NCBI GenBank assembly: GCA_947579605.1
Contig: OX388317.1
Span: 26,493,384 to 26,557,383, forward strand
Reading direction: 5' to 3'
Length of the DNA stretch: 64,000 nucleotides
Source of the DNA: Athripsodes cinereus
Taxonomy: Eukaryota; Arthropoda; Insecta; Trichoptera; Leptoceridae
Shown here: positions 37,656 through 49,295 of the stretch, one piece after another
Position numbering within the stretch: the stretch's first letter is position 1
Layout of the letters: each line of letters opens with the position of its first letter
Translations under genes and position numbers: made by a program
Notes under the pieces: model-generated
Database searches by the model: none
The model's input: the letters and a program-made list of their open reading frames with translations, nothing else
Told to the model about the DNA's origin: nothing

Positions 37656-38800
37656 ATCTCTATATCAGTCTAACCCAGGAGATGTACATGGAAGATGGCG
37701 AATCATCCAATGACTCCTTAACATTCATACTAGGCAAATAGAAATTACTGTAAGGGTACGCATTCCATACAGTAAAATTGCCGCAAAATGGCCAGCAGGT
37801 TCACACCATGTGAGAAACCTTGCCATATAATTTATTTAGAAAACCATGCACACTAAAGATTGATAACAATAAACTTATTATAATTTGACTGATGCAACCT
37901 TGATTCTCAAGTTAAGATTTTACATTAATGGTTTGACAAACTAAGAGAATTAGTGGTAACTTTTCACGCATTTTCATACTTCATCTTTTATCGGCCGTTT
38001 TTTCATGTATACTTCATTCTTCCGTACCTTGCATTCATCATCTGTCATAAGTCATTCATCAGTTACCACATAACTCAGTGATTCAAGAGTTCACACAAAA
38101 TTTAAGGAAAACAACAAAAGAATTCGTATACTTTCGTATACTGGAGGGTCAAAATTACATCAGTTGTACAGTACAAAATTCTTTAAAACTAACATGTTGT
38201 ATGACCCTTGTCTGCGACAGTGGATGGGTTCAGATTATTGTGAACACGTTGCTACTGAAAGCGGCTAGCATGTGAGATGATAAGGCAACTTCATGCATCC
38301 ACGGGCGCAAACAAAAGGTGATCAAAACATACAAAAAAAAAATTATTTCAGGGCGCCACAAGATTCGAACAATTCAAATTCTCACAGAAGCGGAATCTTG
38401 AAGAGCCTCTATGAGTTTTCTTAACTAAAAGTTTACAATAACATGGGCTGCAAAAGTTACAAGTACTTGAAGAGTAGAAATACCAAATTTTTGACTATTA
38501 ACAGTATTATAATTTATTTTGCTTTAAAGAAGAAAGAAAGATAATTCCTTTGACATTACTATGACTGTAAATATAATTTCTTTTGTGAGTCTAACACTTT
38601 TATTACATACAAAATTCACTATTAACATTGACCTGTGATGTATAGACATAGTTCTTTTTATTCATTAAAATTGCAGCCCAAGAAAACATTACATTTTTAC
38701 ATAAATTCTTTACATTATCAAAATTACAAGTTTACATTGACGGACTTACATTCAGAATGAAATACAACAACAAAATTTTGGAGAAACACATACCCAGGAC

Positions 38801-38956
38801 TCAGAACTTAATGATATCCTTAGCATGATAGTTTCCCATTGCTCCAGTATCTACATCGCATAGCTCGTATACGTTAGGGGATATGATTCGGTGAACCTGA
38901 GACTTGATGAAACGAGGTGCCAATTTTTTTCGAAAAATTACAGATGATTCAGACAT
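38801..38956 (-). pseudogene. Gypsy-type Pol C-terminal remnant (integrase tail)
   Basis: The minus frame 38956-38801 reads KKLAPRFIKSQVHRIISPNV, then YELCDVDTGAMGNYHAKDII and a stop. The order KLAPRF...V..I.SPNVYEL.D.DTG..G.YH..D is the beta-barrel tail of Ty3/Gypsy integrases. The catalytic core, RT and RNase H upstream are missing or unreadable, so no enzyme can be made from this copy. Confidence 0.7.
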
Positions 38957-41117
38957 TTTGAGATTCTATCTTGCAATGACAATAGAATAATAAACGGTTC
39001 TTCTATATAAGCTGATCCTTACACAGGAGAAATAGAAAAATTGCACATGCAAAACGTTTTGAATTGACGATCTGAAAGAAAATTGGCAAATAATAATCAA
39101 CAAGACAAAAGATTATACGTACCAATATTCAGCGCTGGATAGATTGCGATGGACTTGCAGGAATTAAAAAAAAATCTTTGAAAGAGGAAAAAAAAATTTT
39201 TTCCCAAAACAAAAAAAAAGTTGAGAAACAGTGGACACCTTGGTTTGAAAATTGCTCTAGAAAATATGGACTCCTAATAAGAATCCAAAAAAAAATTCCT
39301 CAAAGCAAAAAAAATGTTTAAAAAAAAAAGTTTGGCAACCTTTGTAACATCAAATCTCAACAGTTGGGAATCATTGGATACTAAAAAAAATGTTTGGAAG
39401 TCTTGTCCTTTGATAAGACTCGAAAAAAAAATCAATAACAATTATTTCTTTAAATTGTTAAAGTTTGGAAATCGCTGGAAAGTTTGACATTCCCTGGAAA
39501 TATCGTAGACATAACATTACATACATTACATATCATATAATTAACAATTCCAGCATATGAGTAAAAGAATTATTGGTAATTATTCAAATCTGTTTTGTTA
39601 AGCCTCTTCCAGCAATATTGAGGTCTATGATCATTTCACTTCAAACCATACATAAATACATCTACAGCCCGCGTGACACGCACGCTAGGTAGGTACAAGT
39701 ACAATGAATTTAAATTTGATTTCTTTACTCTTGAGTATATTCAACCAGACATAGAAAAAACTTTACTTGGACCATTTCACAAACTGGACATTTATAAATT
39801 TACAACTCTTACTTTGTAGATCCTTCAGTGTAGAATCTTACATCAACAAGCAAATAATTCCGCAAATAATTGTAAAATGATATTAGCTAGTATCACTTGA
39901 ATTTATGCAAAATTGAAACTGGAATTTTTACAATCTCTTTGGCACAAAAGGCAAAGCATGGAACAACATGTAAAAAAAAAAAAAAACTGTATCTATAGTA
40001 GGTATATAAAATATTTCAGTACAAAATGAACACAACAACACCATATTCTTCCATAAAAACCTGTGTAGTAGTTAGACGATTAAGGTTGTCTATTACTAGT
40101 GAAGGAAGCATTTATTTCCTCATCCTCAAAACCATCAAGCATCAAGGGTTCTCTGTGTAGATAAAGAAGGCCTCGAAGAAACGTCAGATCTAGATGACAA
40201 AACATGGGACATCCTTCTATTGGAGGTCAGGAACCGTCAAGGAAGAAAATTCCATCATGGACATCCTTCGTAGTGGTGGTAGCAGGCTTCTTAAGGGATT
40301 GCAACGTTGGAGATCTTCATCTCATCAGAAGGAAATTATCTGGACGTCTTAGGAAAGTTTGGAGTATCTGTTCACAATCTTGTCAATTTCTTGTTGTATT
40401 TATTTCTTAAATTCTCCATTCATTAACAATATCTGGTCGTACTTGCAATATAGCGGATTTCTTTTTGAAGATCATAAATGTATCTCGCATATATTTATTA
40501 TTATAATTGTTTTTATTTTAACACTGTTTATAATTCAAATAAATGTACTCGTTCATTTTTTTTCCTTGTTGGTGTAACGGTTTTTTTTCTTCTTTATTAT
40601 ATGAGTTTTTTGAGGGCGCGCAAATGTATCACGCACTTGATTATTTATTAATTAAAATGTGGTTATTATTACACTATTTATCAATTCAAATGTTCATTGA
40701 AGCACTAACATAACCTTATTGTCATGTGGTGAAATTTACGAAGTACACTTGTTGTAGTGAGGCGAAAATTCAAAACTCACATATTTAATTATTAAAATGT
40801 TCTTATTATTTCACTGATTATTTAACTCAAATATTCACTGAAGTACCATTATAGTCCTTATTGGTCACGCGGTGAAATTTTTTGAAGAGCAAAGTTGTAC
40901 AGTCTTGCTGTGAAGAAGGGAAAATTTCAACTGTTTTTTGATCGAACATTCTAGAGAAGTGTGTGTGTGTTGGTGATACATGGAAACATGGGTGGGTCAC
41001 GTGATACGTAACGAACTTATCTACGCACTATTTAATGTTATCATTTATGCACTGTTAAATTCACTCAAAACACAACAAAACACCACAATATTTAGGCATC
41101 ACGTTGGAGCGCCAATC
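38957..41117 (-). other. degenerate interior of the LTR element (5' part)
   Basis: A-rich and stop-rich in all frames. Homopolymer A runs cluster at 39160-39430. The region nearest the primer binding site, where gag should be, shows no zinc knuckle or long frame. The primer binding site is the complement of 41100-41114. Confidence 0.5.
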
Positions 41118-41586
41118 TGTAACATTCCTTCCCATAGTCGGCAGATTTCAGTGACTCTCTCAGGGTTTATCGTTGGGTAAATTTATTGTGGTGGTTGCAT
41201 TAAGTAAACACTAGCATGATGTTGTACGATCAGTTTATTGACGAAGAATATGGTTACACAGTTTATTATTACACCAAACAAAACAATACACAGTTTATAA
41301 TACTGAATTACATTATAAAGCGACACTCACAGTATTTAGAAGAAGAGAAGAGATATTTTTTTTGAGCGAGTCCCCGCTGTTGTCTGTTGGGAGACGAAAC
41401 AGCGGGGCGACTCGCAAAATGGCTGACACCAGGAAGAGGATCAAGAAGAAGGAATCTGTTTTTATGATAATATCAAAAAGGTATTTACGATATCTCTGGA
41501 TAGGGGGCCAGGGCTTTCACAGGATTTCGATAGATGGCAACACAAGTACCATTTTAACGATACCAAATTATAAGGTTCCCATGACA
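41118..41586 (-). repeat. LTR (5' LTR in element orientation)
   Basis: Same 469 bp as 36434-36902, with the same hairpin at 41366-41415. Read by eye I find no difference between the two LTRs. Confidence 0.92.
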
Positions 41587-41699
41587 ATATCTTGATTTGA
41601 ATTTGGGGATACCAATAATTATTCTTTGTTCAATCTCTCTTCAATATGTCCTTTGACTTTTGTATTGGTATTTTTGATAGGCCTTCTGTAGGGTACTTA

Positions 41700-42400
41700 C
41701 CAATTTGTGAAATATTTTAGTATCATGCTTTTTATTTTACTTTACTTTTTATATTATTTTGTTTATTTTTCTCCTTATTATTATTTTTAACTTGTATATA
41801 CCTACTTATTATATTATCCTCAATACACATTATTACCGCTCAAAGGGACATTGAAGAGAGAAGTAGTATAAAAGATTCCCACGACGGAGGTTTTGGCCGG
41901 CCGGCCCTTCAGGCCTCCCCAATGAGGACAATTTTGGTTTGAATGTGCGGATAAATAGGAGTCTATACAACTCTTGAGATGATATTATAATTGGGTGTGA
42001 GGTGGGTCTCTCTTCAATCCCCCATCCACTCCTAAAAACATTCTGGATACGGTTGCCCGACAAGAAAGATGCGCTTTACGATATGGGTATAGATACAAAG
42101 AGGAAGTAAAAACATAGGTTTATTATTATTTCCTGTTTGGGCACCGTGGTGCACCCGACAAAGAATTGATATCCCACTCTTTTCCGTAAGTTTTATAGTG
42201 TCCTGTAAAAGGCAGGTGTTGGAAAAAGTAAAGACATTTTATATCTTGAATTCAGCGATGAGGATTTGCATCCCATCCTGAATATCGTCATTATTTTTTT
42301 GTTGGCACGGAGAGGACAGTTTGCATGTTTATTGCACGCGGGTGGTCTGCTGGCTACCCTACTCGTGCGATACGCCGTGATGGGATAGCATAGCACTATA
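41700..42400 (-). repeat. dispersed GGGGTAGCC repeat, longest copy
   Basis: In minus orientation: CTACTCGTGCGATACG-side first, GGGTAGCCAGCAGACC, CTGTCCTCTCCGTGCCAACA, TTCAGGATGGGATGC, CCTGCCTTTTACAGGACAC, GCACCACGG; then a second module GAGAGACCCACCTCACACCC, TTATCCGCACATTCAAACC, CCGTCGTGGGAATCTTTTAT, CTTCTCTCTTCAATGTCCC and an AT-rich end. The second module alone recurs at 50.96-51.54 kb. No open frame is visible, and the class is undetermined. Confidence 0.6.
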
Positions 42401-42829
42401 TAGTTATATTACTTAATAGCTAGCGATTTGAGTGAGTATGGGTAACATGCTTTATTAACAAAATGGGTTTGATATAAATATTGTCTTCAGTTAAAATTTA
42501 ACTCGATGCAGTCTTGGGTACATTAATACATTCATAGTTGTATACGTAATTATATATTTTGTATATTGACGGTAGGTTAGATAAATATATATAATATATT
42601 AAGTACAGTAGTATGTAACCATTATCCCAAATGTGTGCTTATGTGTTTGTTAGGAGTTTGGACTACTGCACATCCCAGATGTTTGCGGGATGCATAAAGA
42701 CATAGCTAGGGCTGATACAAACTATTGCTTACATTATTTTGATGATCGGTACGTTGATGGTAATGCGCTCATCAAGCTTTTACTGCCGTCAATAAACCCG
42801 TAATACCAAAAAATACAAATATTTTAATA

Positions 42830-43045
42830 TCCTCAGAGAGGAAGTTCAAAACCGCCACACCGACTTCCTGGAACAGATTGCCTGCGAACCCGTGAACAAA
42901 TCAACCTACCAATCCTACCATCACATGACACATTCACAAGCATGTTGAAAACGCTTCTGCTCAGGATAAGCCACGGCGCCCTTGAGATGGTCATGGATCA
43001 TTAAAAGGCATATAAATTGTTATCATATAATAAATATTATTACCG
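42830..43045 (+). mobile_element. CR1/L2-like LINE 3' fragment, third copy
   Basis: CACACCGACTTCCTGGAACA (TPTSWNRLP) followed by a frame with FTSMLKTLLLRIS and GCGCCCTTGAGATGGTCATG matches the last 60 codons and 3' UTR of the elements at 585 and 5508. A stop within the NRLP block marks it as decayed. Confidence 0.7.
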
Positions 43046-43369
43046 AATTTAGGCAAATTTAGGACTTAAAATTAAGAGATTCTGGAACTACTCCATTTAT
43101 ACGACACAAGCAAATTGCTTACAGAAATCTAGCAGTTTTGATGACATACTTATCTGACAGAAAAGAAAGAAGAAGAAAATAAAACAAAAATGTGTAAATC
43201 CTACGAAAAGAGTATAGTAGAGTTGAGGTAACGAGAGAATAAAAGAGTAGAGAGTCCTAAATGATATTCTGATGAAATAAAAAGTATTTCTGGTGATTGA
43301 TGGTTGCCAAGAGCTTAGGAAAGAAAATGCTTAAAACAGTTCAGCAGTGGACGGAATTAGGTCCTTCAA

Positions 43370-43440
43370 CGCTTCTCCAGGGAGCACAGGGCAGAAATCA
43401 GCTTCTTCATTTCAAAGCGACTTTACGTCAATCTTCCCTT
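43370..43440 (-). repeat. LINE 3' fragment related to 28.33 kb
   Basis: CAACGCTTCTCCAGGGAGCA and CAGGGCAGAAATCAGC match 28341-28380 on the same strand. Confidence 0.55.
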
Positions 43441-43849
43441 GTACGACTATCCTAAAGCTCTGATGCTGTTGTCATAGCAACGGTATAATGTGTAAAAGGG
43501 ACGTCCAAGTCATCGTTAACTTTTGTAGACGAAAAAAAGAGATATTTTTGGTGAAGTGAGTAAAATGTATGCACGTAAAAGTTAAGTTAATAGTGAAAAA
43601 AACAGAAAGTCAACCCTGTCGTGTCCTGAATCAAACACACTGATAAAATAGGCATAGTATTATAATAATATATATATCTACCTACTTATTAATATATAGA
43701 TCTATAGATATCTACTACCCACGTAAACATTTTACTTAATTCACATTTATATGTATGTTTATATATTCGTTAGAGAAACATTTACCAGACAATAGTAATA
43801 GGAGAAACAATATACTTCGTGAAAATGTCATCTATCATTCCAAGAAGGC

Positions 43850-44020
43850 TTTTGAATGGCACACCAGGGGGATCGAAGTAAACCAGGAGGGCCGAAGCTT
43901 CGATGGCTGGATGTTGTTAATAAGGATGCACAGCTCATTGGCATCCAGAACTGACGAACCAAGACCCGACCCAGGTTGTAGAGCCATTGATGATGATAAT
44001 GAAAACTTTATAGTCTTCCT
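43850..44020 (+). pseudogene. LINE C-terminal relic with GATGATGAT tail
   Basis: One frame reads GGPKLRWLDVVNKDAQLIGI, the GRP-x-x-RW-x-D block near the C-terminus of many insect LINEs. After two or three frame changes it ends in VEPLMM and GATGATGATAATG. It is decayed. Confidence 0.55.
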
Positions 44021-44042
44021 TAATAACAAAATTTATAACTGT

Positions 44043-44545
44043 GGGCCGAAATTATAAACGAGGAACCCAATATTCGTAAGTATGTCGACACTTTACGAAC
44101 GGATGGCGATCTGTTCGTACATTCTACTAGATACTGCATTATAAAACTATTTTGACAATTCGTTAAAAAGAAATATTTTTGTCTACCGTACCCATTGTTT
44201 TCAACCGGTGGTCACATAAGATCTTGCCTGTCCCTTTTATCTACCTGCTCCCCATTCATAAAAACAAATGAGTAAATGACAGCGATGCTATGAGAATATA
44301 ATATCCTAACAAAACACGTGCGTAGATTCATCTATTGTTATTTCTTTCTCTCTTCAGGCAAATAGTGAGACAGCAATGCTAGTCGTCAAAACTAATCCCT
44401 GGTAGGTCGGCCAGTTAAAGCCAATGGTAACATTTCACTGAAATAATATCAACGGATGTTTATAATGCTGAAAAACGAGTAGTTATATCAAATTTTGGAC
44501 CATATTAAAATAACTTGAGCTAACGGACTTTTATAATATTGGCCC
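44043..44545 (-). mobile_element. MITE-like repeat, unoccupied relative of 35.2-36.2 kb
   Basis: It has ends GGGCCGAAATTATAAACG (44043) and ATAATATTGGCCC (44545), mutually inverted. The body matches 35214-36180 in reverse orientation but lacks the 537-bp PIF/Harbinger insertion, showing one TTA (within CAATGGTAACATTTC). It therefore documents the pre-insertion sequence. Confidence 0.75.
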
Positions 44546-45355
44546 TAAGTGTACCTATCGTATGAATTGGGTAAAATGTACATTTTGGTATGCGAAAGAA
44601 AGATATCTTTCCATCCCCTGGCTTAATAAACACAGATTCACTGTTTTTGCGAGGTGTGCTTTGTTCAAAAGCAAATATAAATGAACCTGTATTTATTTAC
44701 GTCGAACTACCGGGAGACATACTTGTATATTAACAAAATAATCTAATTTCATAAACTTGCTATTTTTTTCTTTTTAGCCAAATAGCGATAGGCTTTTAAA
44801 GTTAACACTCCCTGAGTAATAGAGGGTTTAAGTCTAGTCTGTAACATATTTATTTCAACGTATTCGGAATTCATGAAATTAAATCATTTATAAATACATA
44901 CCTATACTAAATATCATAATGTAACAAATATTACAGTCCGTTTGTTAATGTGTACATATTGGGAACACATTATGTTTATTAGTTATACCCTCGTAAATTT
45001 TAATTTCATCGCATTATTTTGATTCACTCTTCAATCTATAGTAATGATAAAGTGTCGCCACATATTAATTTGAATGTCTTTATTTTTAATTGCAGTGAGA
45101 TAACTACCTGTATATTATATACCTACATTTAATTAGTTACATACAGATTAATATCTTTGCGCTCTCTATAAAACTAAATTTGGGAAACGTACGGTAAAAT
45201 AACAGCGAAACAAATGGTTACGATTCATCCAGAAATTAGATTCAATATACATACTTATCTATAATACCTAATGGATAAAATGGTAACTTATTGGGACCTC
45301 TATATTCCTTTAACTGACCTCAGCTGAGCTTAGCTGCCCCACATATGTAGGTGCT
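44546..45355. other. intergenic AT-rich spacer
   Basis: I see no gene or recognisable repeat boundary. Confidence 0.4.
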
Positions 45356-45359
45356 ATAT

Positions 45360-45785
45360 CTGTACCATCATACCATATCCCATAAGTTGGGTAGCCAGTA
45401 GACTAACTTATGTAATAAACATGTCAATTGTCCTCTCCGTGCCGATAAAAATAGTAATAATTAGTATTGAACACATAACAATCAATACCGACAGCATTAT
45501 ATCAGATACAACAAAACTCAGATTAATCTTTAAAAAAATATACAGACAACAGACTACGAGTATTTAATTAAAATTTAAATCGAAACATATCCCCCTTATA
45601 GAGACAAGTCTCGTGTAAAGGAGGGTATAGTTTATATGCAAGACGTTCAGGATTAAATATCTCATCGCTGAATTAGATGTTAAGATGTTAAGGGTCTCAA
45701 TTGCAATATTTTACAGGACAATCGAAAACTTGTAGAAGAGAGTGGGAGACTTGTTGTTCATAGAAGACTCTACGAAATGCCATAT
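45360..45785 (+). repeat. dispersed GGGGTAGCC repeat, decayed copy
   Basis: CATAAGTTGGGTAGCCAGTA and GTCCTCTCCGTGCCGATAAA (45392-45460) and a distal part TTTTACAGGACAATCGAAAA with GAGTGGGAGAC (45705-45755) follow the order of the copy at 47.7 kb. Confidence 0.5.
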
Positions 45786-45848
45786 TATATGAATAAAGTT
45801 TAATTTATTGACCAACGGTTCTTGGTGTAAATTCATATTAATAATTTT

Positions 45849-46120
45849 TAAAATGAAACACGATATATTATATTATAGTTATTCCACTATTGACTTTATA
45901 AATTTTGCGAGCCGGCTTTCAAGAGCTTCCGCTCTCATCGTTAGACAAAAGTAAAGTGAAGCTTCATTACAAGTAAGGTATGTGACAAACAGAAAACCTA
46001 ATTTGTAATGAAGCTTCACTTTACTTTTGTCTAACGATGAGAGCGGAAGCTCTTGAAAGCCGGCTCGCAAAATTAATAAAATCAATAGTGGAATAACTAT
46101 ATAATATCGTGTTTCATTTT
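45849..46120. repeat. near-perfect long palindrome, ~120-bp arms, 30-bp spacer
   Basis: The arms 45849-45972 and 46003-46120 are reverse complements with a handful of mismatches and small gaps. The core contains GAGCCGGCTTTCAAGAGCTT and CGCTCTCATCGTTAGAC. A single arm of the same sequence is at 49296-49380. It is a separate sequence family from the 13.9/28.6-kb palindromes but has the same architecture. Confidence 0.88.
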
Positions 46121-46621
46121 GAAAATTACTATGCTGAATAATATTATTGTTTTTTCTCCTTGGTATAATCCCTTATCCAAAGCCATAGGTTTGCAGCTGG
46201 TACACATATTATATTAATACTTGTAACGTATGATTTAGATATACAGTATATCTCTATATTATGTGGTGGGGGTACACTATCTCTGGTTGTTGTGTCGGAT
46301 GTCAAAAGTTCATTCCAGACAGAACTCCTCTCCACCATTCCTCATTTACTGCTGCTACTGTCCCAATCTCTACTACCAATACCAACATATTATACCTACT
46401 CCAACACAGTATCTATATTATATTATGTACCTACCCATATGTTCATTTGTCATTATTAGTGATTGGATGGATGATAGTTCGCCGAATACCAGATATTCGG
46501 TTAGATCCTAAACCACATAAATAAATAAAAACTTTACTGGCAAAATTGGTTCTCTGTTTACTGTTTGATCATTTGGTTTCTTTGATATACTGGTATATTA
46601 TATTTTTAAATAGTTTACCCG

Positions 46622-46651
46622 GTATATACAGTATAATAATACTGTATATAC
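46622..46651. repeat. small perfect palindrome
   Basis: GTATATACAGTAT and ATACTGTATATAC, 13-bp arms around AATA, directly left of the hAT MITE fragment. Confidence 0.8.
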
Positions 46652-46660
46652 TATCTAGTT

Positions 46661-46820
46661 CAGTGGTTCCCAAAGTTGACTGGGCTCCAACCCATCTAGG
46701 AAAAATTTCCAATCTTGGGACCCGCCTTATAGCTTTTTTTCTCCAAACATTGCTCCAACAACATTTTTTTATTCATGTCTTGTACGGTGGCGAATCGTCC
46801 ATTAGGGCCCACTCAATATT
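46661..46820 (-). mobile_element. hAT-type MITE, truncated copy of the 25.08-kb element
   Basis: It begins CAGTGGTTCCCAAAGTTGAC and carries CCCATCTAGGAAAA and GGGCCCACTCAATATT in reverse order relative to 25076-25291. The far end is missing. Confidence 0.7.
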
Positions 46821-46849
46821 TAAAAGATTTGCTATCTGGGTTTTGCGAA

Positions 46850-46922
46850 CGAAGTACGTATGTAAGGATGGAGCAATATGGCGTTTCGTACTCTCTATCT
46901 ACCCTACTTGGGTATTTTTATA
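46850..46922 (+). pseudogene. RTE-like LINE 3' fragment
   Basis: The frame reads KYVCKDGAIWRFVLSIYPTW, aligning with the final 25 codons of the LINE at 8520 (VCKDR...SVLSAYPTW). Confidence 0.7.
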
Positions 46923-46924
46923 AA

Positions 46925-47030
46925 TGTTTTTACATTTTTTGACATTTATTATTTTTTTTACATTTTATAATACTTTTTTACATTTTCTAACACTTTTTTG
47001 CATTTTTTAACACTTTTTTACATTTATATG
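46925..47030. repeat. T-rich minisatellite
   Basis: About four degenerate 24-bp units built on TTTTTTACATTTT followed by -AACACT. Confidence 0.7.
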
Positions 47031-47724
47031 TGTTTAAGCATTTTTAATTCATCTTGTATCTTTTTATTTAATCTAGTACCTCAAATTTATGTTTATTAGT
47101 TGGTAAGAAAGGGATATTAATTGGTTTGCTCATTGTTATAATCTCTTGTTTATATTTATTGTTACAACTGTATGATCCATATGGAATAAATAAAATAAAA
47201 AAATATGTTAGTCCAGAACGTCGAGTTGAGTTGTCTCTCGGTTGGATACCAAATATTTGCCGGATAACAGTTTCATCTATAATCCCAGTCTCTGTTGTTG
47301 ATTCTATCTTCTGTAGCAACAGTCTTCAGTCAGTCAGAGTCATTTCACGACGACCAAACGTCAAACTACTAATAAGGTGTTATGTGTATTGTAGGAATAT
47401 CTTTTTTAGTGTTAAACTTTAAGTTGTGGGATTTAGCTGTTTATGCTTTCACCTTTCTTCTGAGTTTATTATAGTAAGTATTTATTTTATTTTGATATGA
47501 ATTATTTTTTTCCAAATTTTAAAATTATCGCTTAGCCCTATTCGGATTAAACGAATGTTTTATTAAATTATTTTTGTTAACCTAAATAATTCAAGATTTT
47601 TAGCTTTTATACAATATCAATTGCAAAGTAATAAAAAATATCAATTAGGTTGTTACCTACATAGATTCAATTTAATTTATTATACTATATAGTTCATCTA
47701 AATCTAACCAATAAAATTACTGTA
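47031..47724. other. AT-rich spacer
   Basis: Nothing recognisable. Confidence 0.4.
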
Positions 47725-47945
47725 AACGTGGAGCACCCGGCAAAGAACTGTTCTCCCAACCACATGCAATAAACATGCAAGCTGTCCTCTCCGTGTAAAT
47801 AAAAGTAAAAATATTAAGGAAGGGTGGCAAACCTCATCGCTGAATTTAAGATGTAAAATGCTTTTATTTTTTCGATCAGACTGCCTTTTACAGGACATTC
47901 AAAAACTCACGGGAAAAAGTGGGAGACCAATTCTTTAATACAATC
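47725..47945 (+). repeat. dispersed GGGGTAGCC repeat, first module
   Basis: AATAAACATGCAAGCTGTCC, TCTCCGTGTAAATAAAAG, AACCTCATCGCTGAATTTAA, CCTTTTACAGGACATTC and AAAGTGGGAGACCAATTCTT match 42130-42400 (inverted) and 62080-62240. Confidence 0.6.
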
Positions 47946-48000
47946 TAAAAATATATTGCACATTGAAGAAGACCCAATCAATATACAGAGGGCAATAAAT

Positions 48001-48045
48001 TAATCGCAAAAGCGGGATTTTTTCCAACTAACCCGGCAAATATAT
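48001..48045 (-). repeat. LINE 3' tail hairpin, decayed copy
   Basis: The complement reads GGGTTAGTTGGAAAAAATCC followed by CGC-TTTT-GCG and ATTA. The stem is shortened by a bulge. Confidence 0.5.
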
Positions 48046-48048
48046 AAT

Positions 48049-48665
48049 ACTAGCTGACCCAGCGAACTTCGTACCGCCCAACAATCAATGAATGATTAAT
48101 ATTTTTAATCTCTTTACAAACTCCCGTAATTGTCCAAGTAGTGTGCCATCGTATAGTGTAAAAAAATAAAATTAATTTATGTTGAACAATTATCAACTCA
48201 GATTTGTTTATTATCTGCTGTATGTACGTAATATATGTAGGTACTTATTTATTTTTTAGGTAGATACCTATTCATTTTAAATTTATAAAAATTCTTATCC
48301 ATGATTTTTTCAAAATTGAAATTTCAGAACCACTGATGTTAAATTGTCTGGATAACGATTCTAATTTGAAAATGTATACAATAATTATTATTTTATAAAT
48401 AGGCCAACCTATAAAAAAAACTTCATCTTTGATTATGTATAATTCTCCATATTGCATTTTTTATTGAAATTAAAAATGTATGGCGTAAATAATTTTCTTC
48501 GTAATTTTTCCTCCCGTGAATTTGTAAGATATTTTAATAGCTTATCGGCTATTCGGGGCGGGGAAGAATCCAACAAATCAGAGATCATTCAAATCGGTAC
48601 AGCCATTCTTGAGTTATAAATGGTGTAACTAACACCACTTTCTTTTATATTTAATTTTGCGTAGT
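48049..48665. repeat. dispersed insect repeat (CTAGCTGACCCAGCGAACTT start)
   Basis: It begins ACTAGCTGACCCAGCGAACT and contains near its end AAATCGGTACAGCCATTCTT, GAGTTATAAATGGTGTAACT and ACACCACTTTCTTTTATAT. These two blocks form the ends of a repeat I recognise as widespread in insect genomes. I cannot name its class with confidence. No protein is visible. Confidence 0.5.
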
Positions 48666-48924
48666 ACGCTGAATCTAAATTATATTATCTATATTTGATA
48701 CAAATATTATATAGTATTAATATCTACATATATATTTGTATACTAACCATAATATTATTGGTATTTCCGTAAAATATACCTAATCATTATTTTGATAATA
48801 TACCTACTTGCTAAAAGTCCTCTATAAAGGTATGTATGTCAGCCAAATTAAAAATAATATTTATATAATTGTGTAAAAGTTTAGTATTAACATTTAGTAT
48901 TAATTACACATTGTCAACATTATT

Positions 48925-49016
48925 TTGGTTAGCTGGAAGATATTGCCTCCAGGCAATAAGCTCGCCAATTGCTCATGATTTTTTTTCTGATCAATAAAGT
49001 GTTATTATTATTATTA
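48925..49016 (+). mobile_element. LINE 3' tail with conserved hairpin, copy with changed stem
   Basis: GGTTAGCTGGAAGAT, stem ATTGCC (48942-48947), loop TCCA, stem GGCAAT (48952-48957), AAGCTCGCC, then GATCAATAAAGTGTTATTAT. The stem bases differ from copies 1 and 2 but still pair fully. Confidence 0.75.
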
Positions 49017-49194
49017 AAATAAAAACGTGAATATGTAATTTTTGTAACTTTTAATTTAATTTTTCGATTTTCGAAGAGGAAACACTACCTATGAAAGTTC
49101 ATTTTAATTTAGATAATGAAAAATATATAAAAATAAAACACTGTTAACTTTCATTATAATTAAAAGATTTTCGGACATCATAATAAAAATAATA

Positions 49195-49292
49195 ATAATC
49201 TTTATTGCACAAATGGACATACGTCCATCATGTTGGCAAAATTGACCAAAAGACAGGCTTATCGCATAAGTGATATCTTCCAGCTAACCCGG
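49195..49292 (-). mobile_element. LINE 3' tail with conserved hairpin, minus copy
   Basis: The complement carries CCGGGTTAGCTGGAAGATATC, hairpin ATCAC-TTAT-GCGAT (one G-T pair), then a TTATTATTATTATT tail at 49195-49200. It is directly followed on the right by the single palindrome arm at 49296. Confidence 0.65.
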
Positions 49293-49295
49293 ACG

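Larger units (their letters stand above)
36434..41586 (-). mobile_element. Gypsy-type LTR retrotransposon, internally degenerate
   Basis: Two 469-bp direct repeats (36434-36902 and 41118-41586) look essentially identical, start TG and end CA on either strand, and are flanked by ATAT (36430-36433 and 41587-41590). Orientation is minus: three bases inside the 41118 LTR the complement reads TGGCGCTCCAACGTG, a Gypsy-like primer binding site. The 4.2-kb interior has no long reading frame. The only recognisable coding piece is a pol C-terminus at 38801-38956, which lies too close to the primer site for a full gag-pol. It is therefore an internally deleted, non-autonomous copy, mobilised recently judging by LTR identity. 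Confidence 0.9.
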
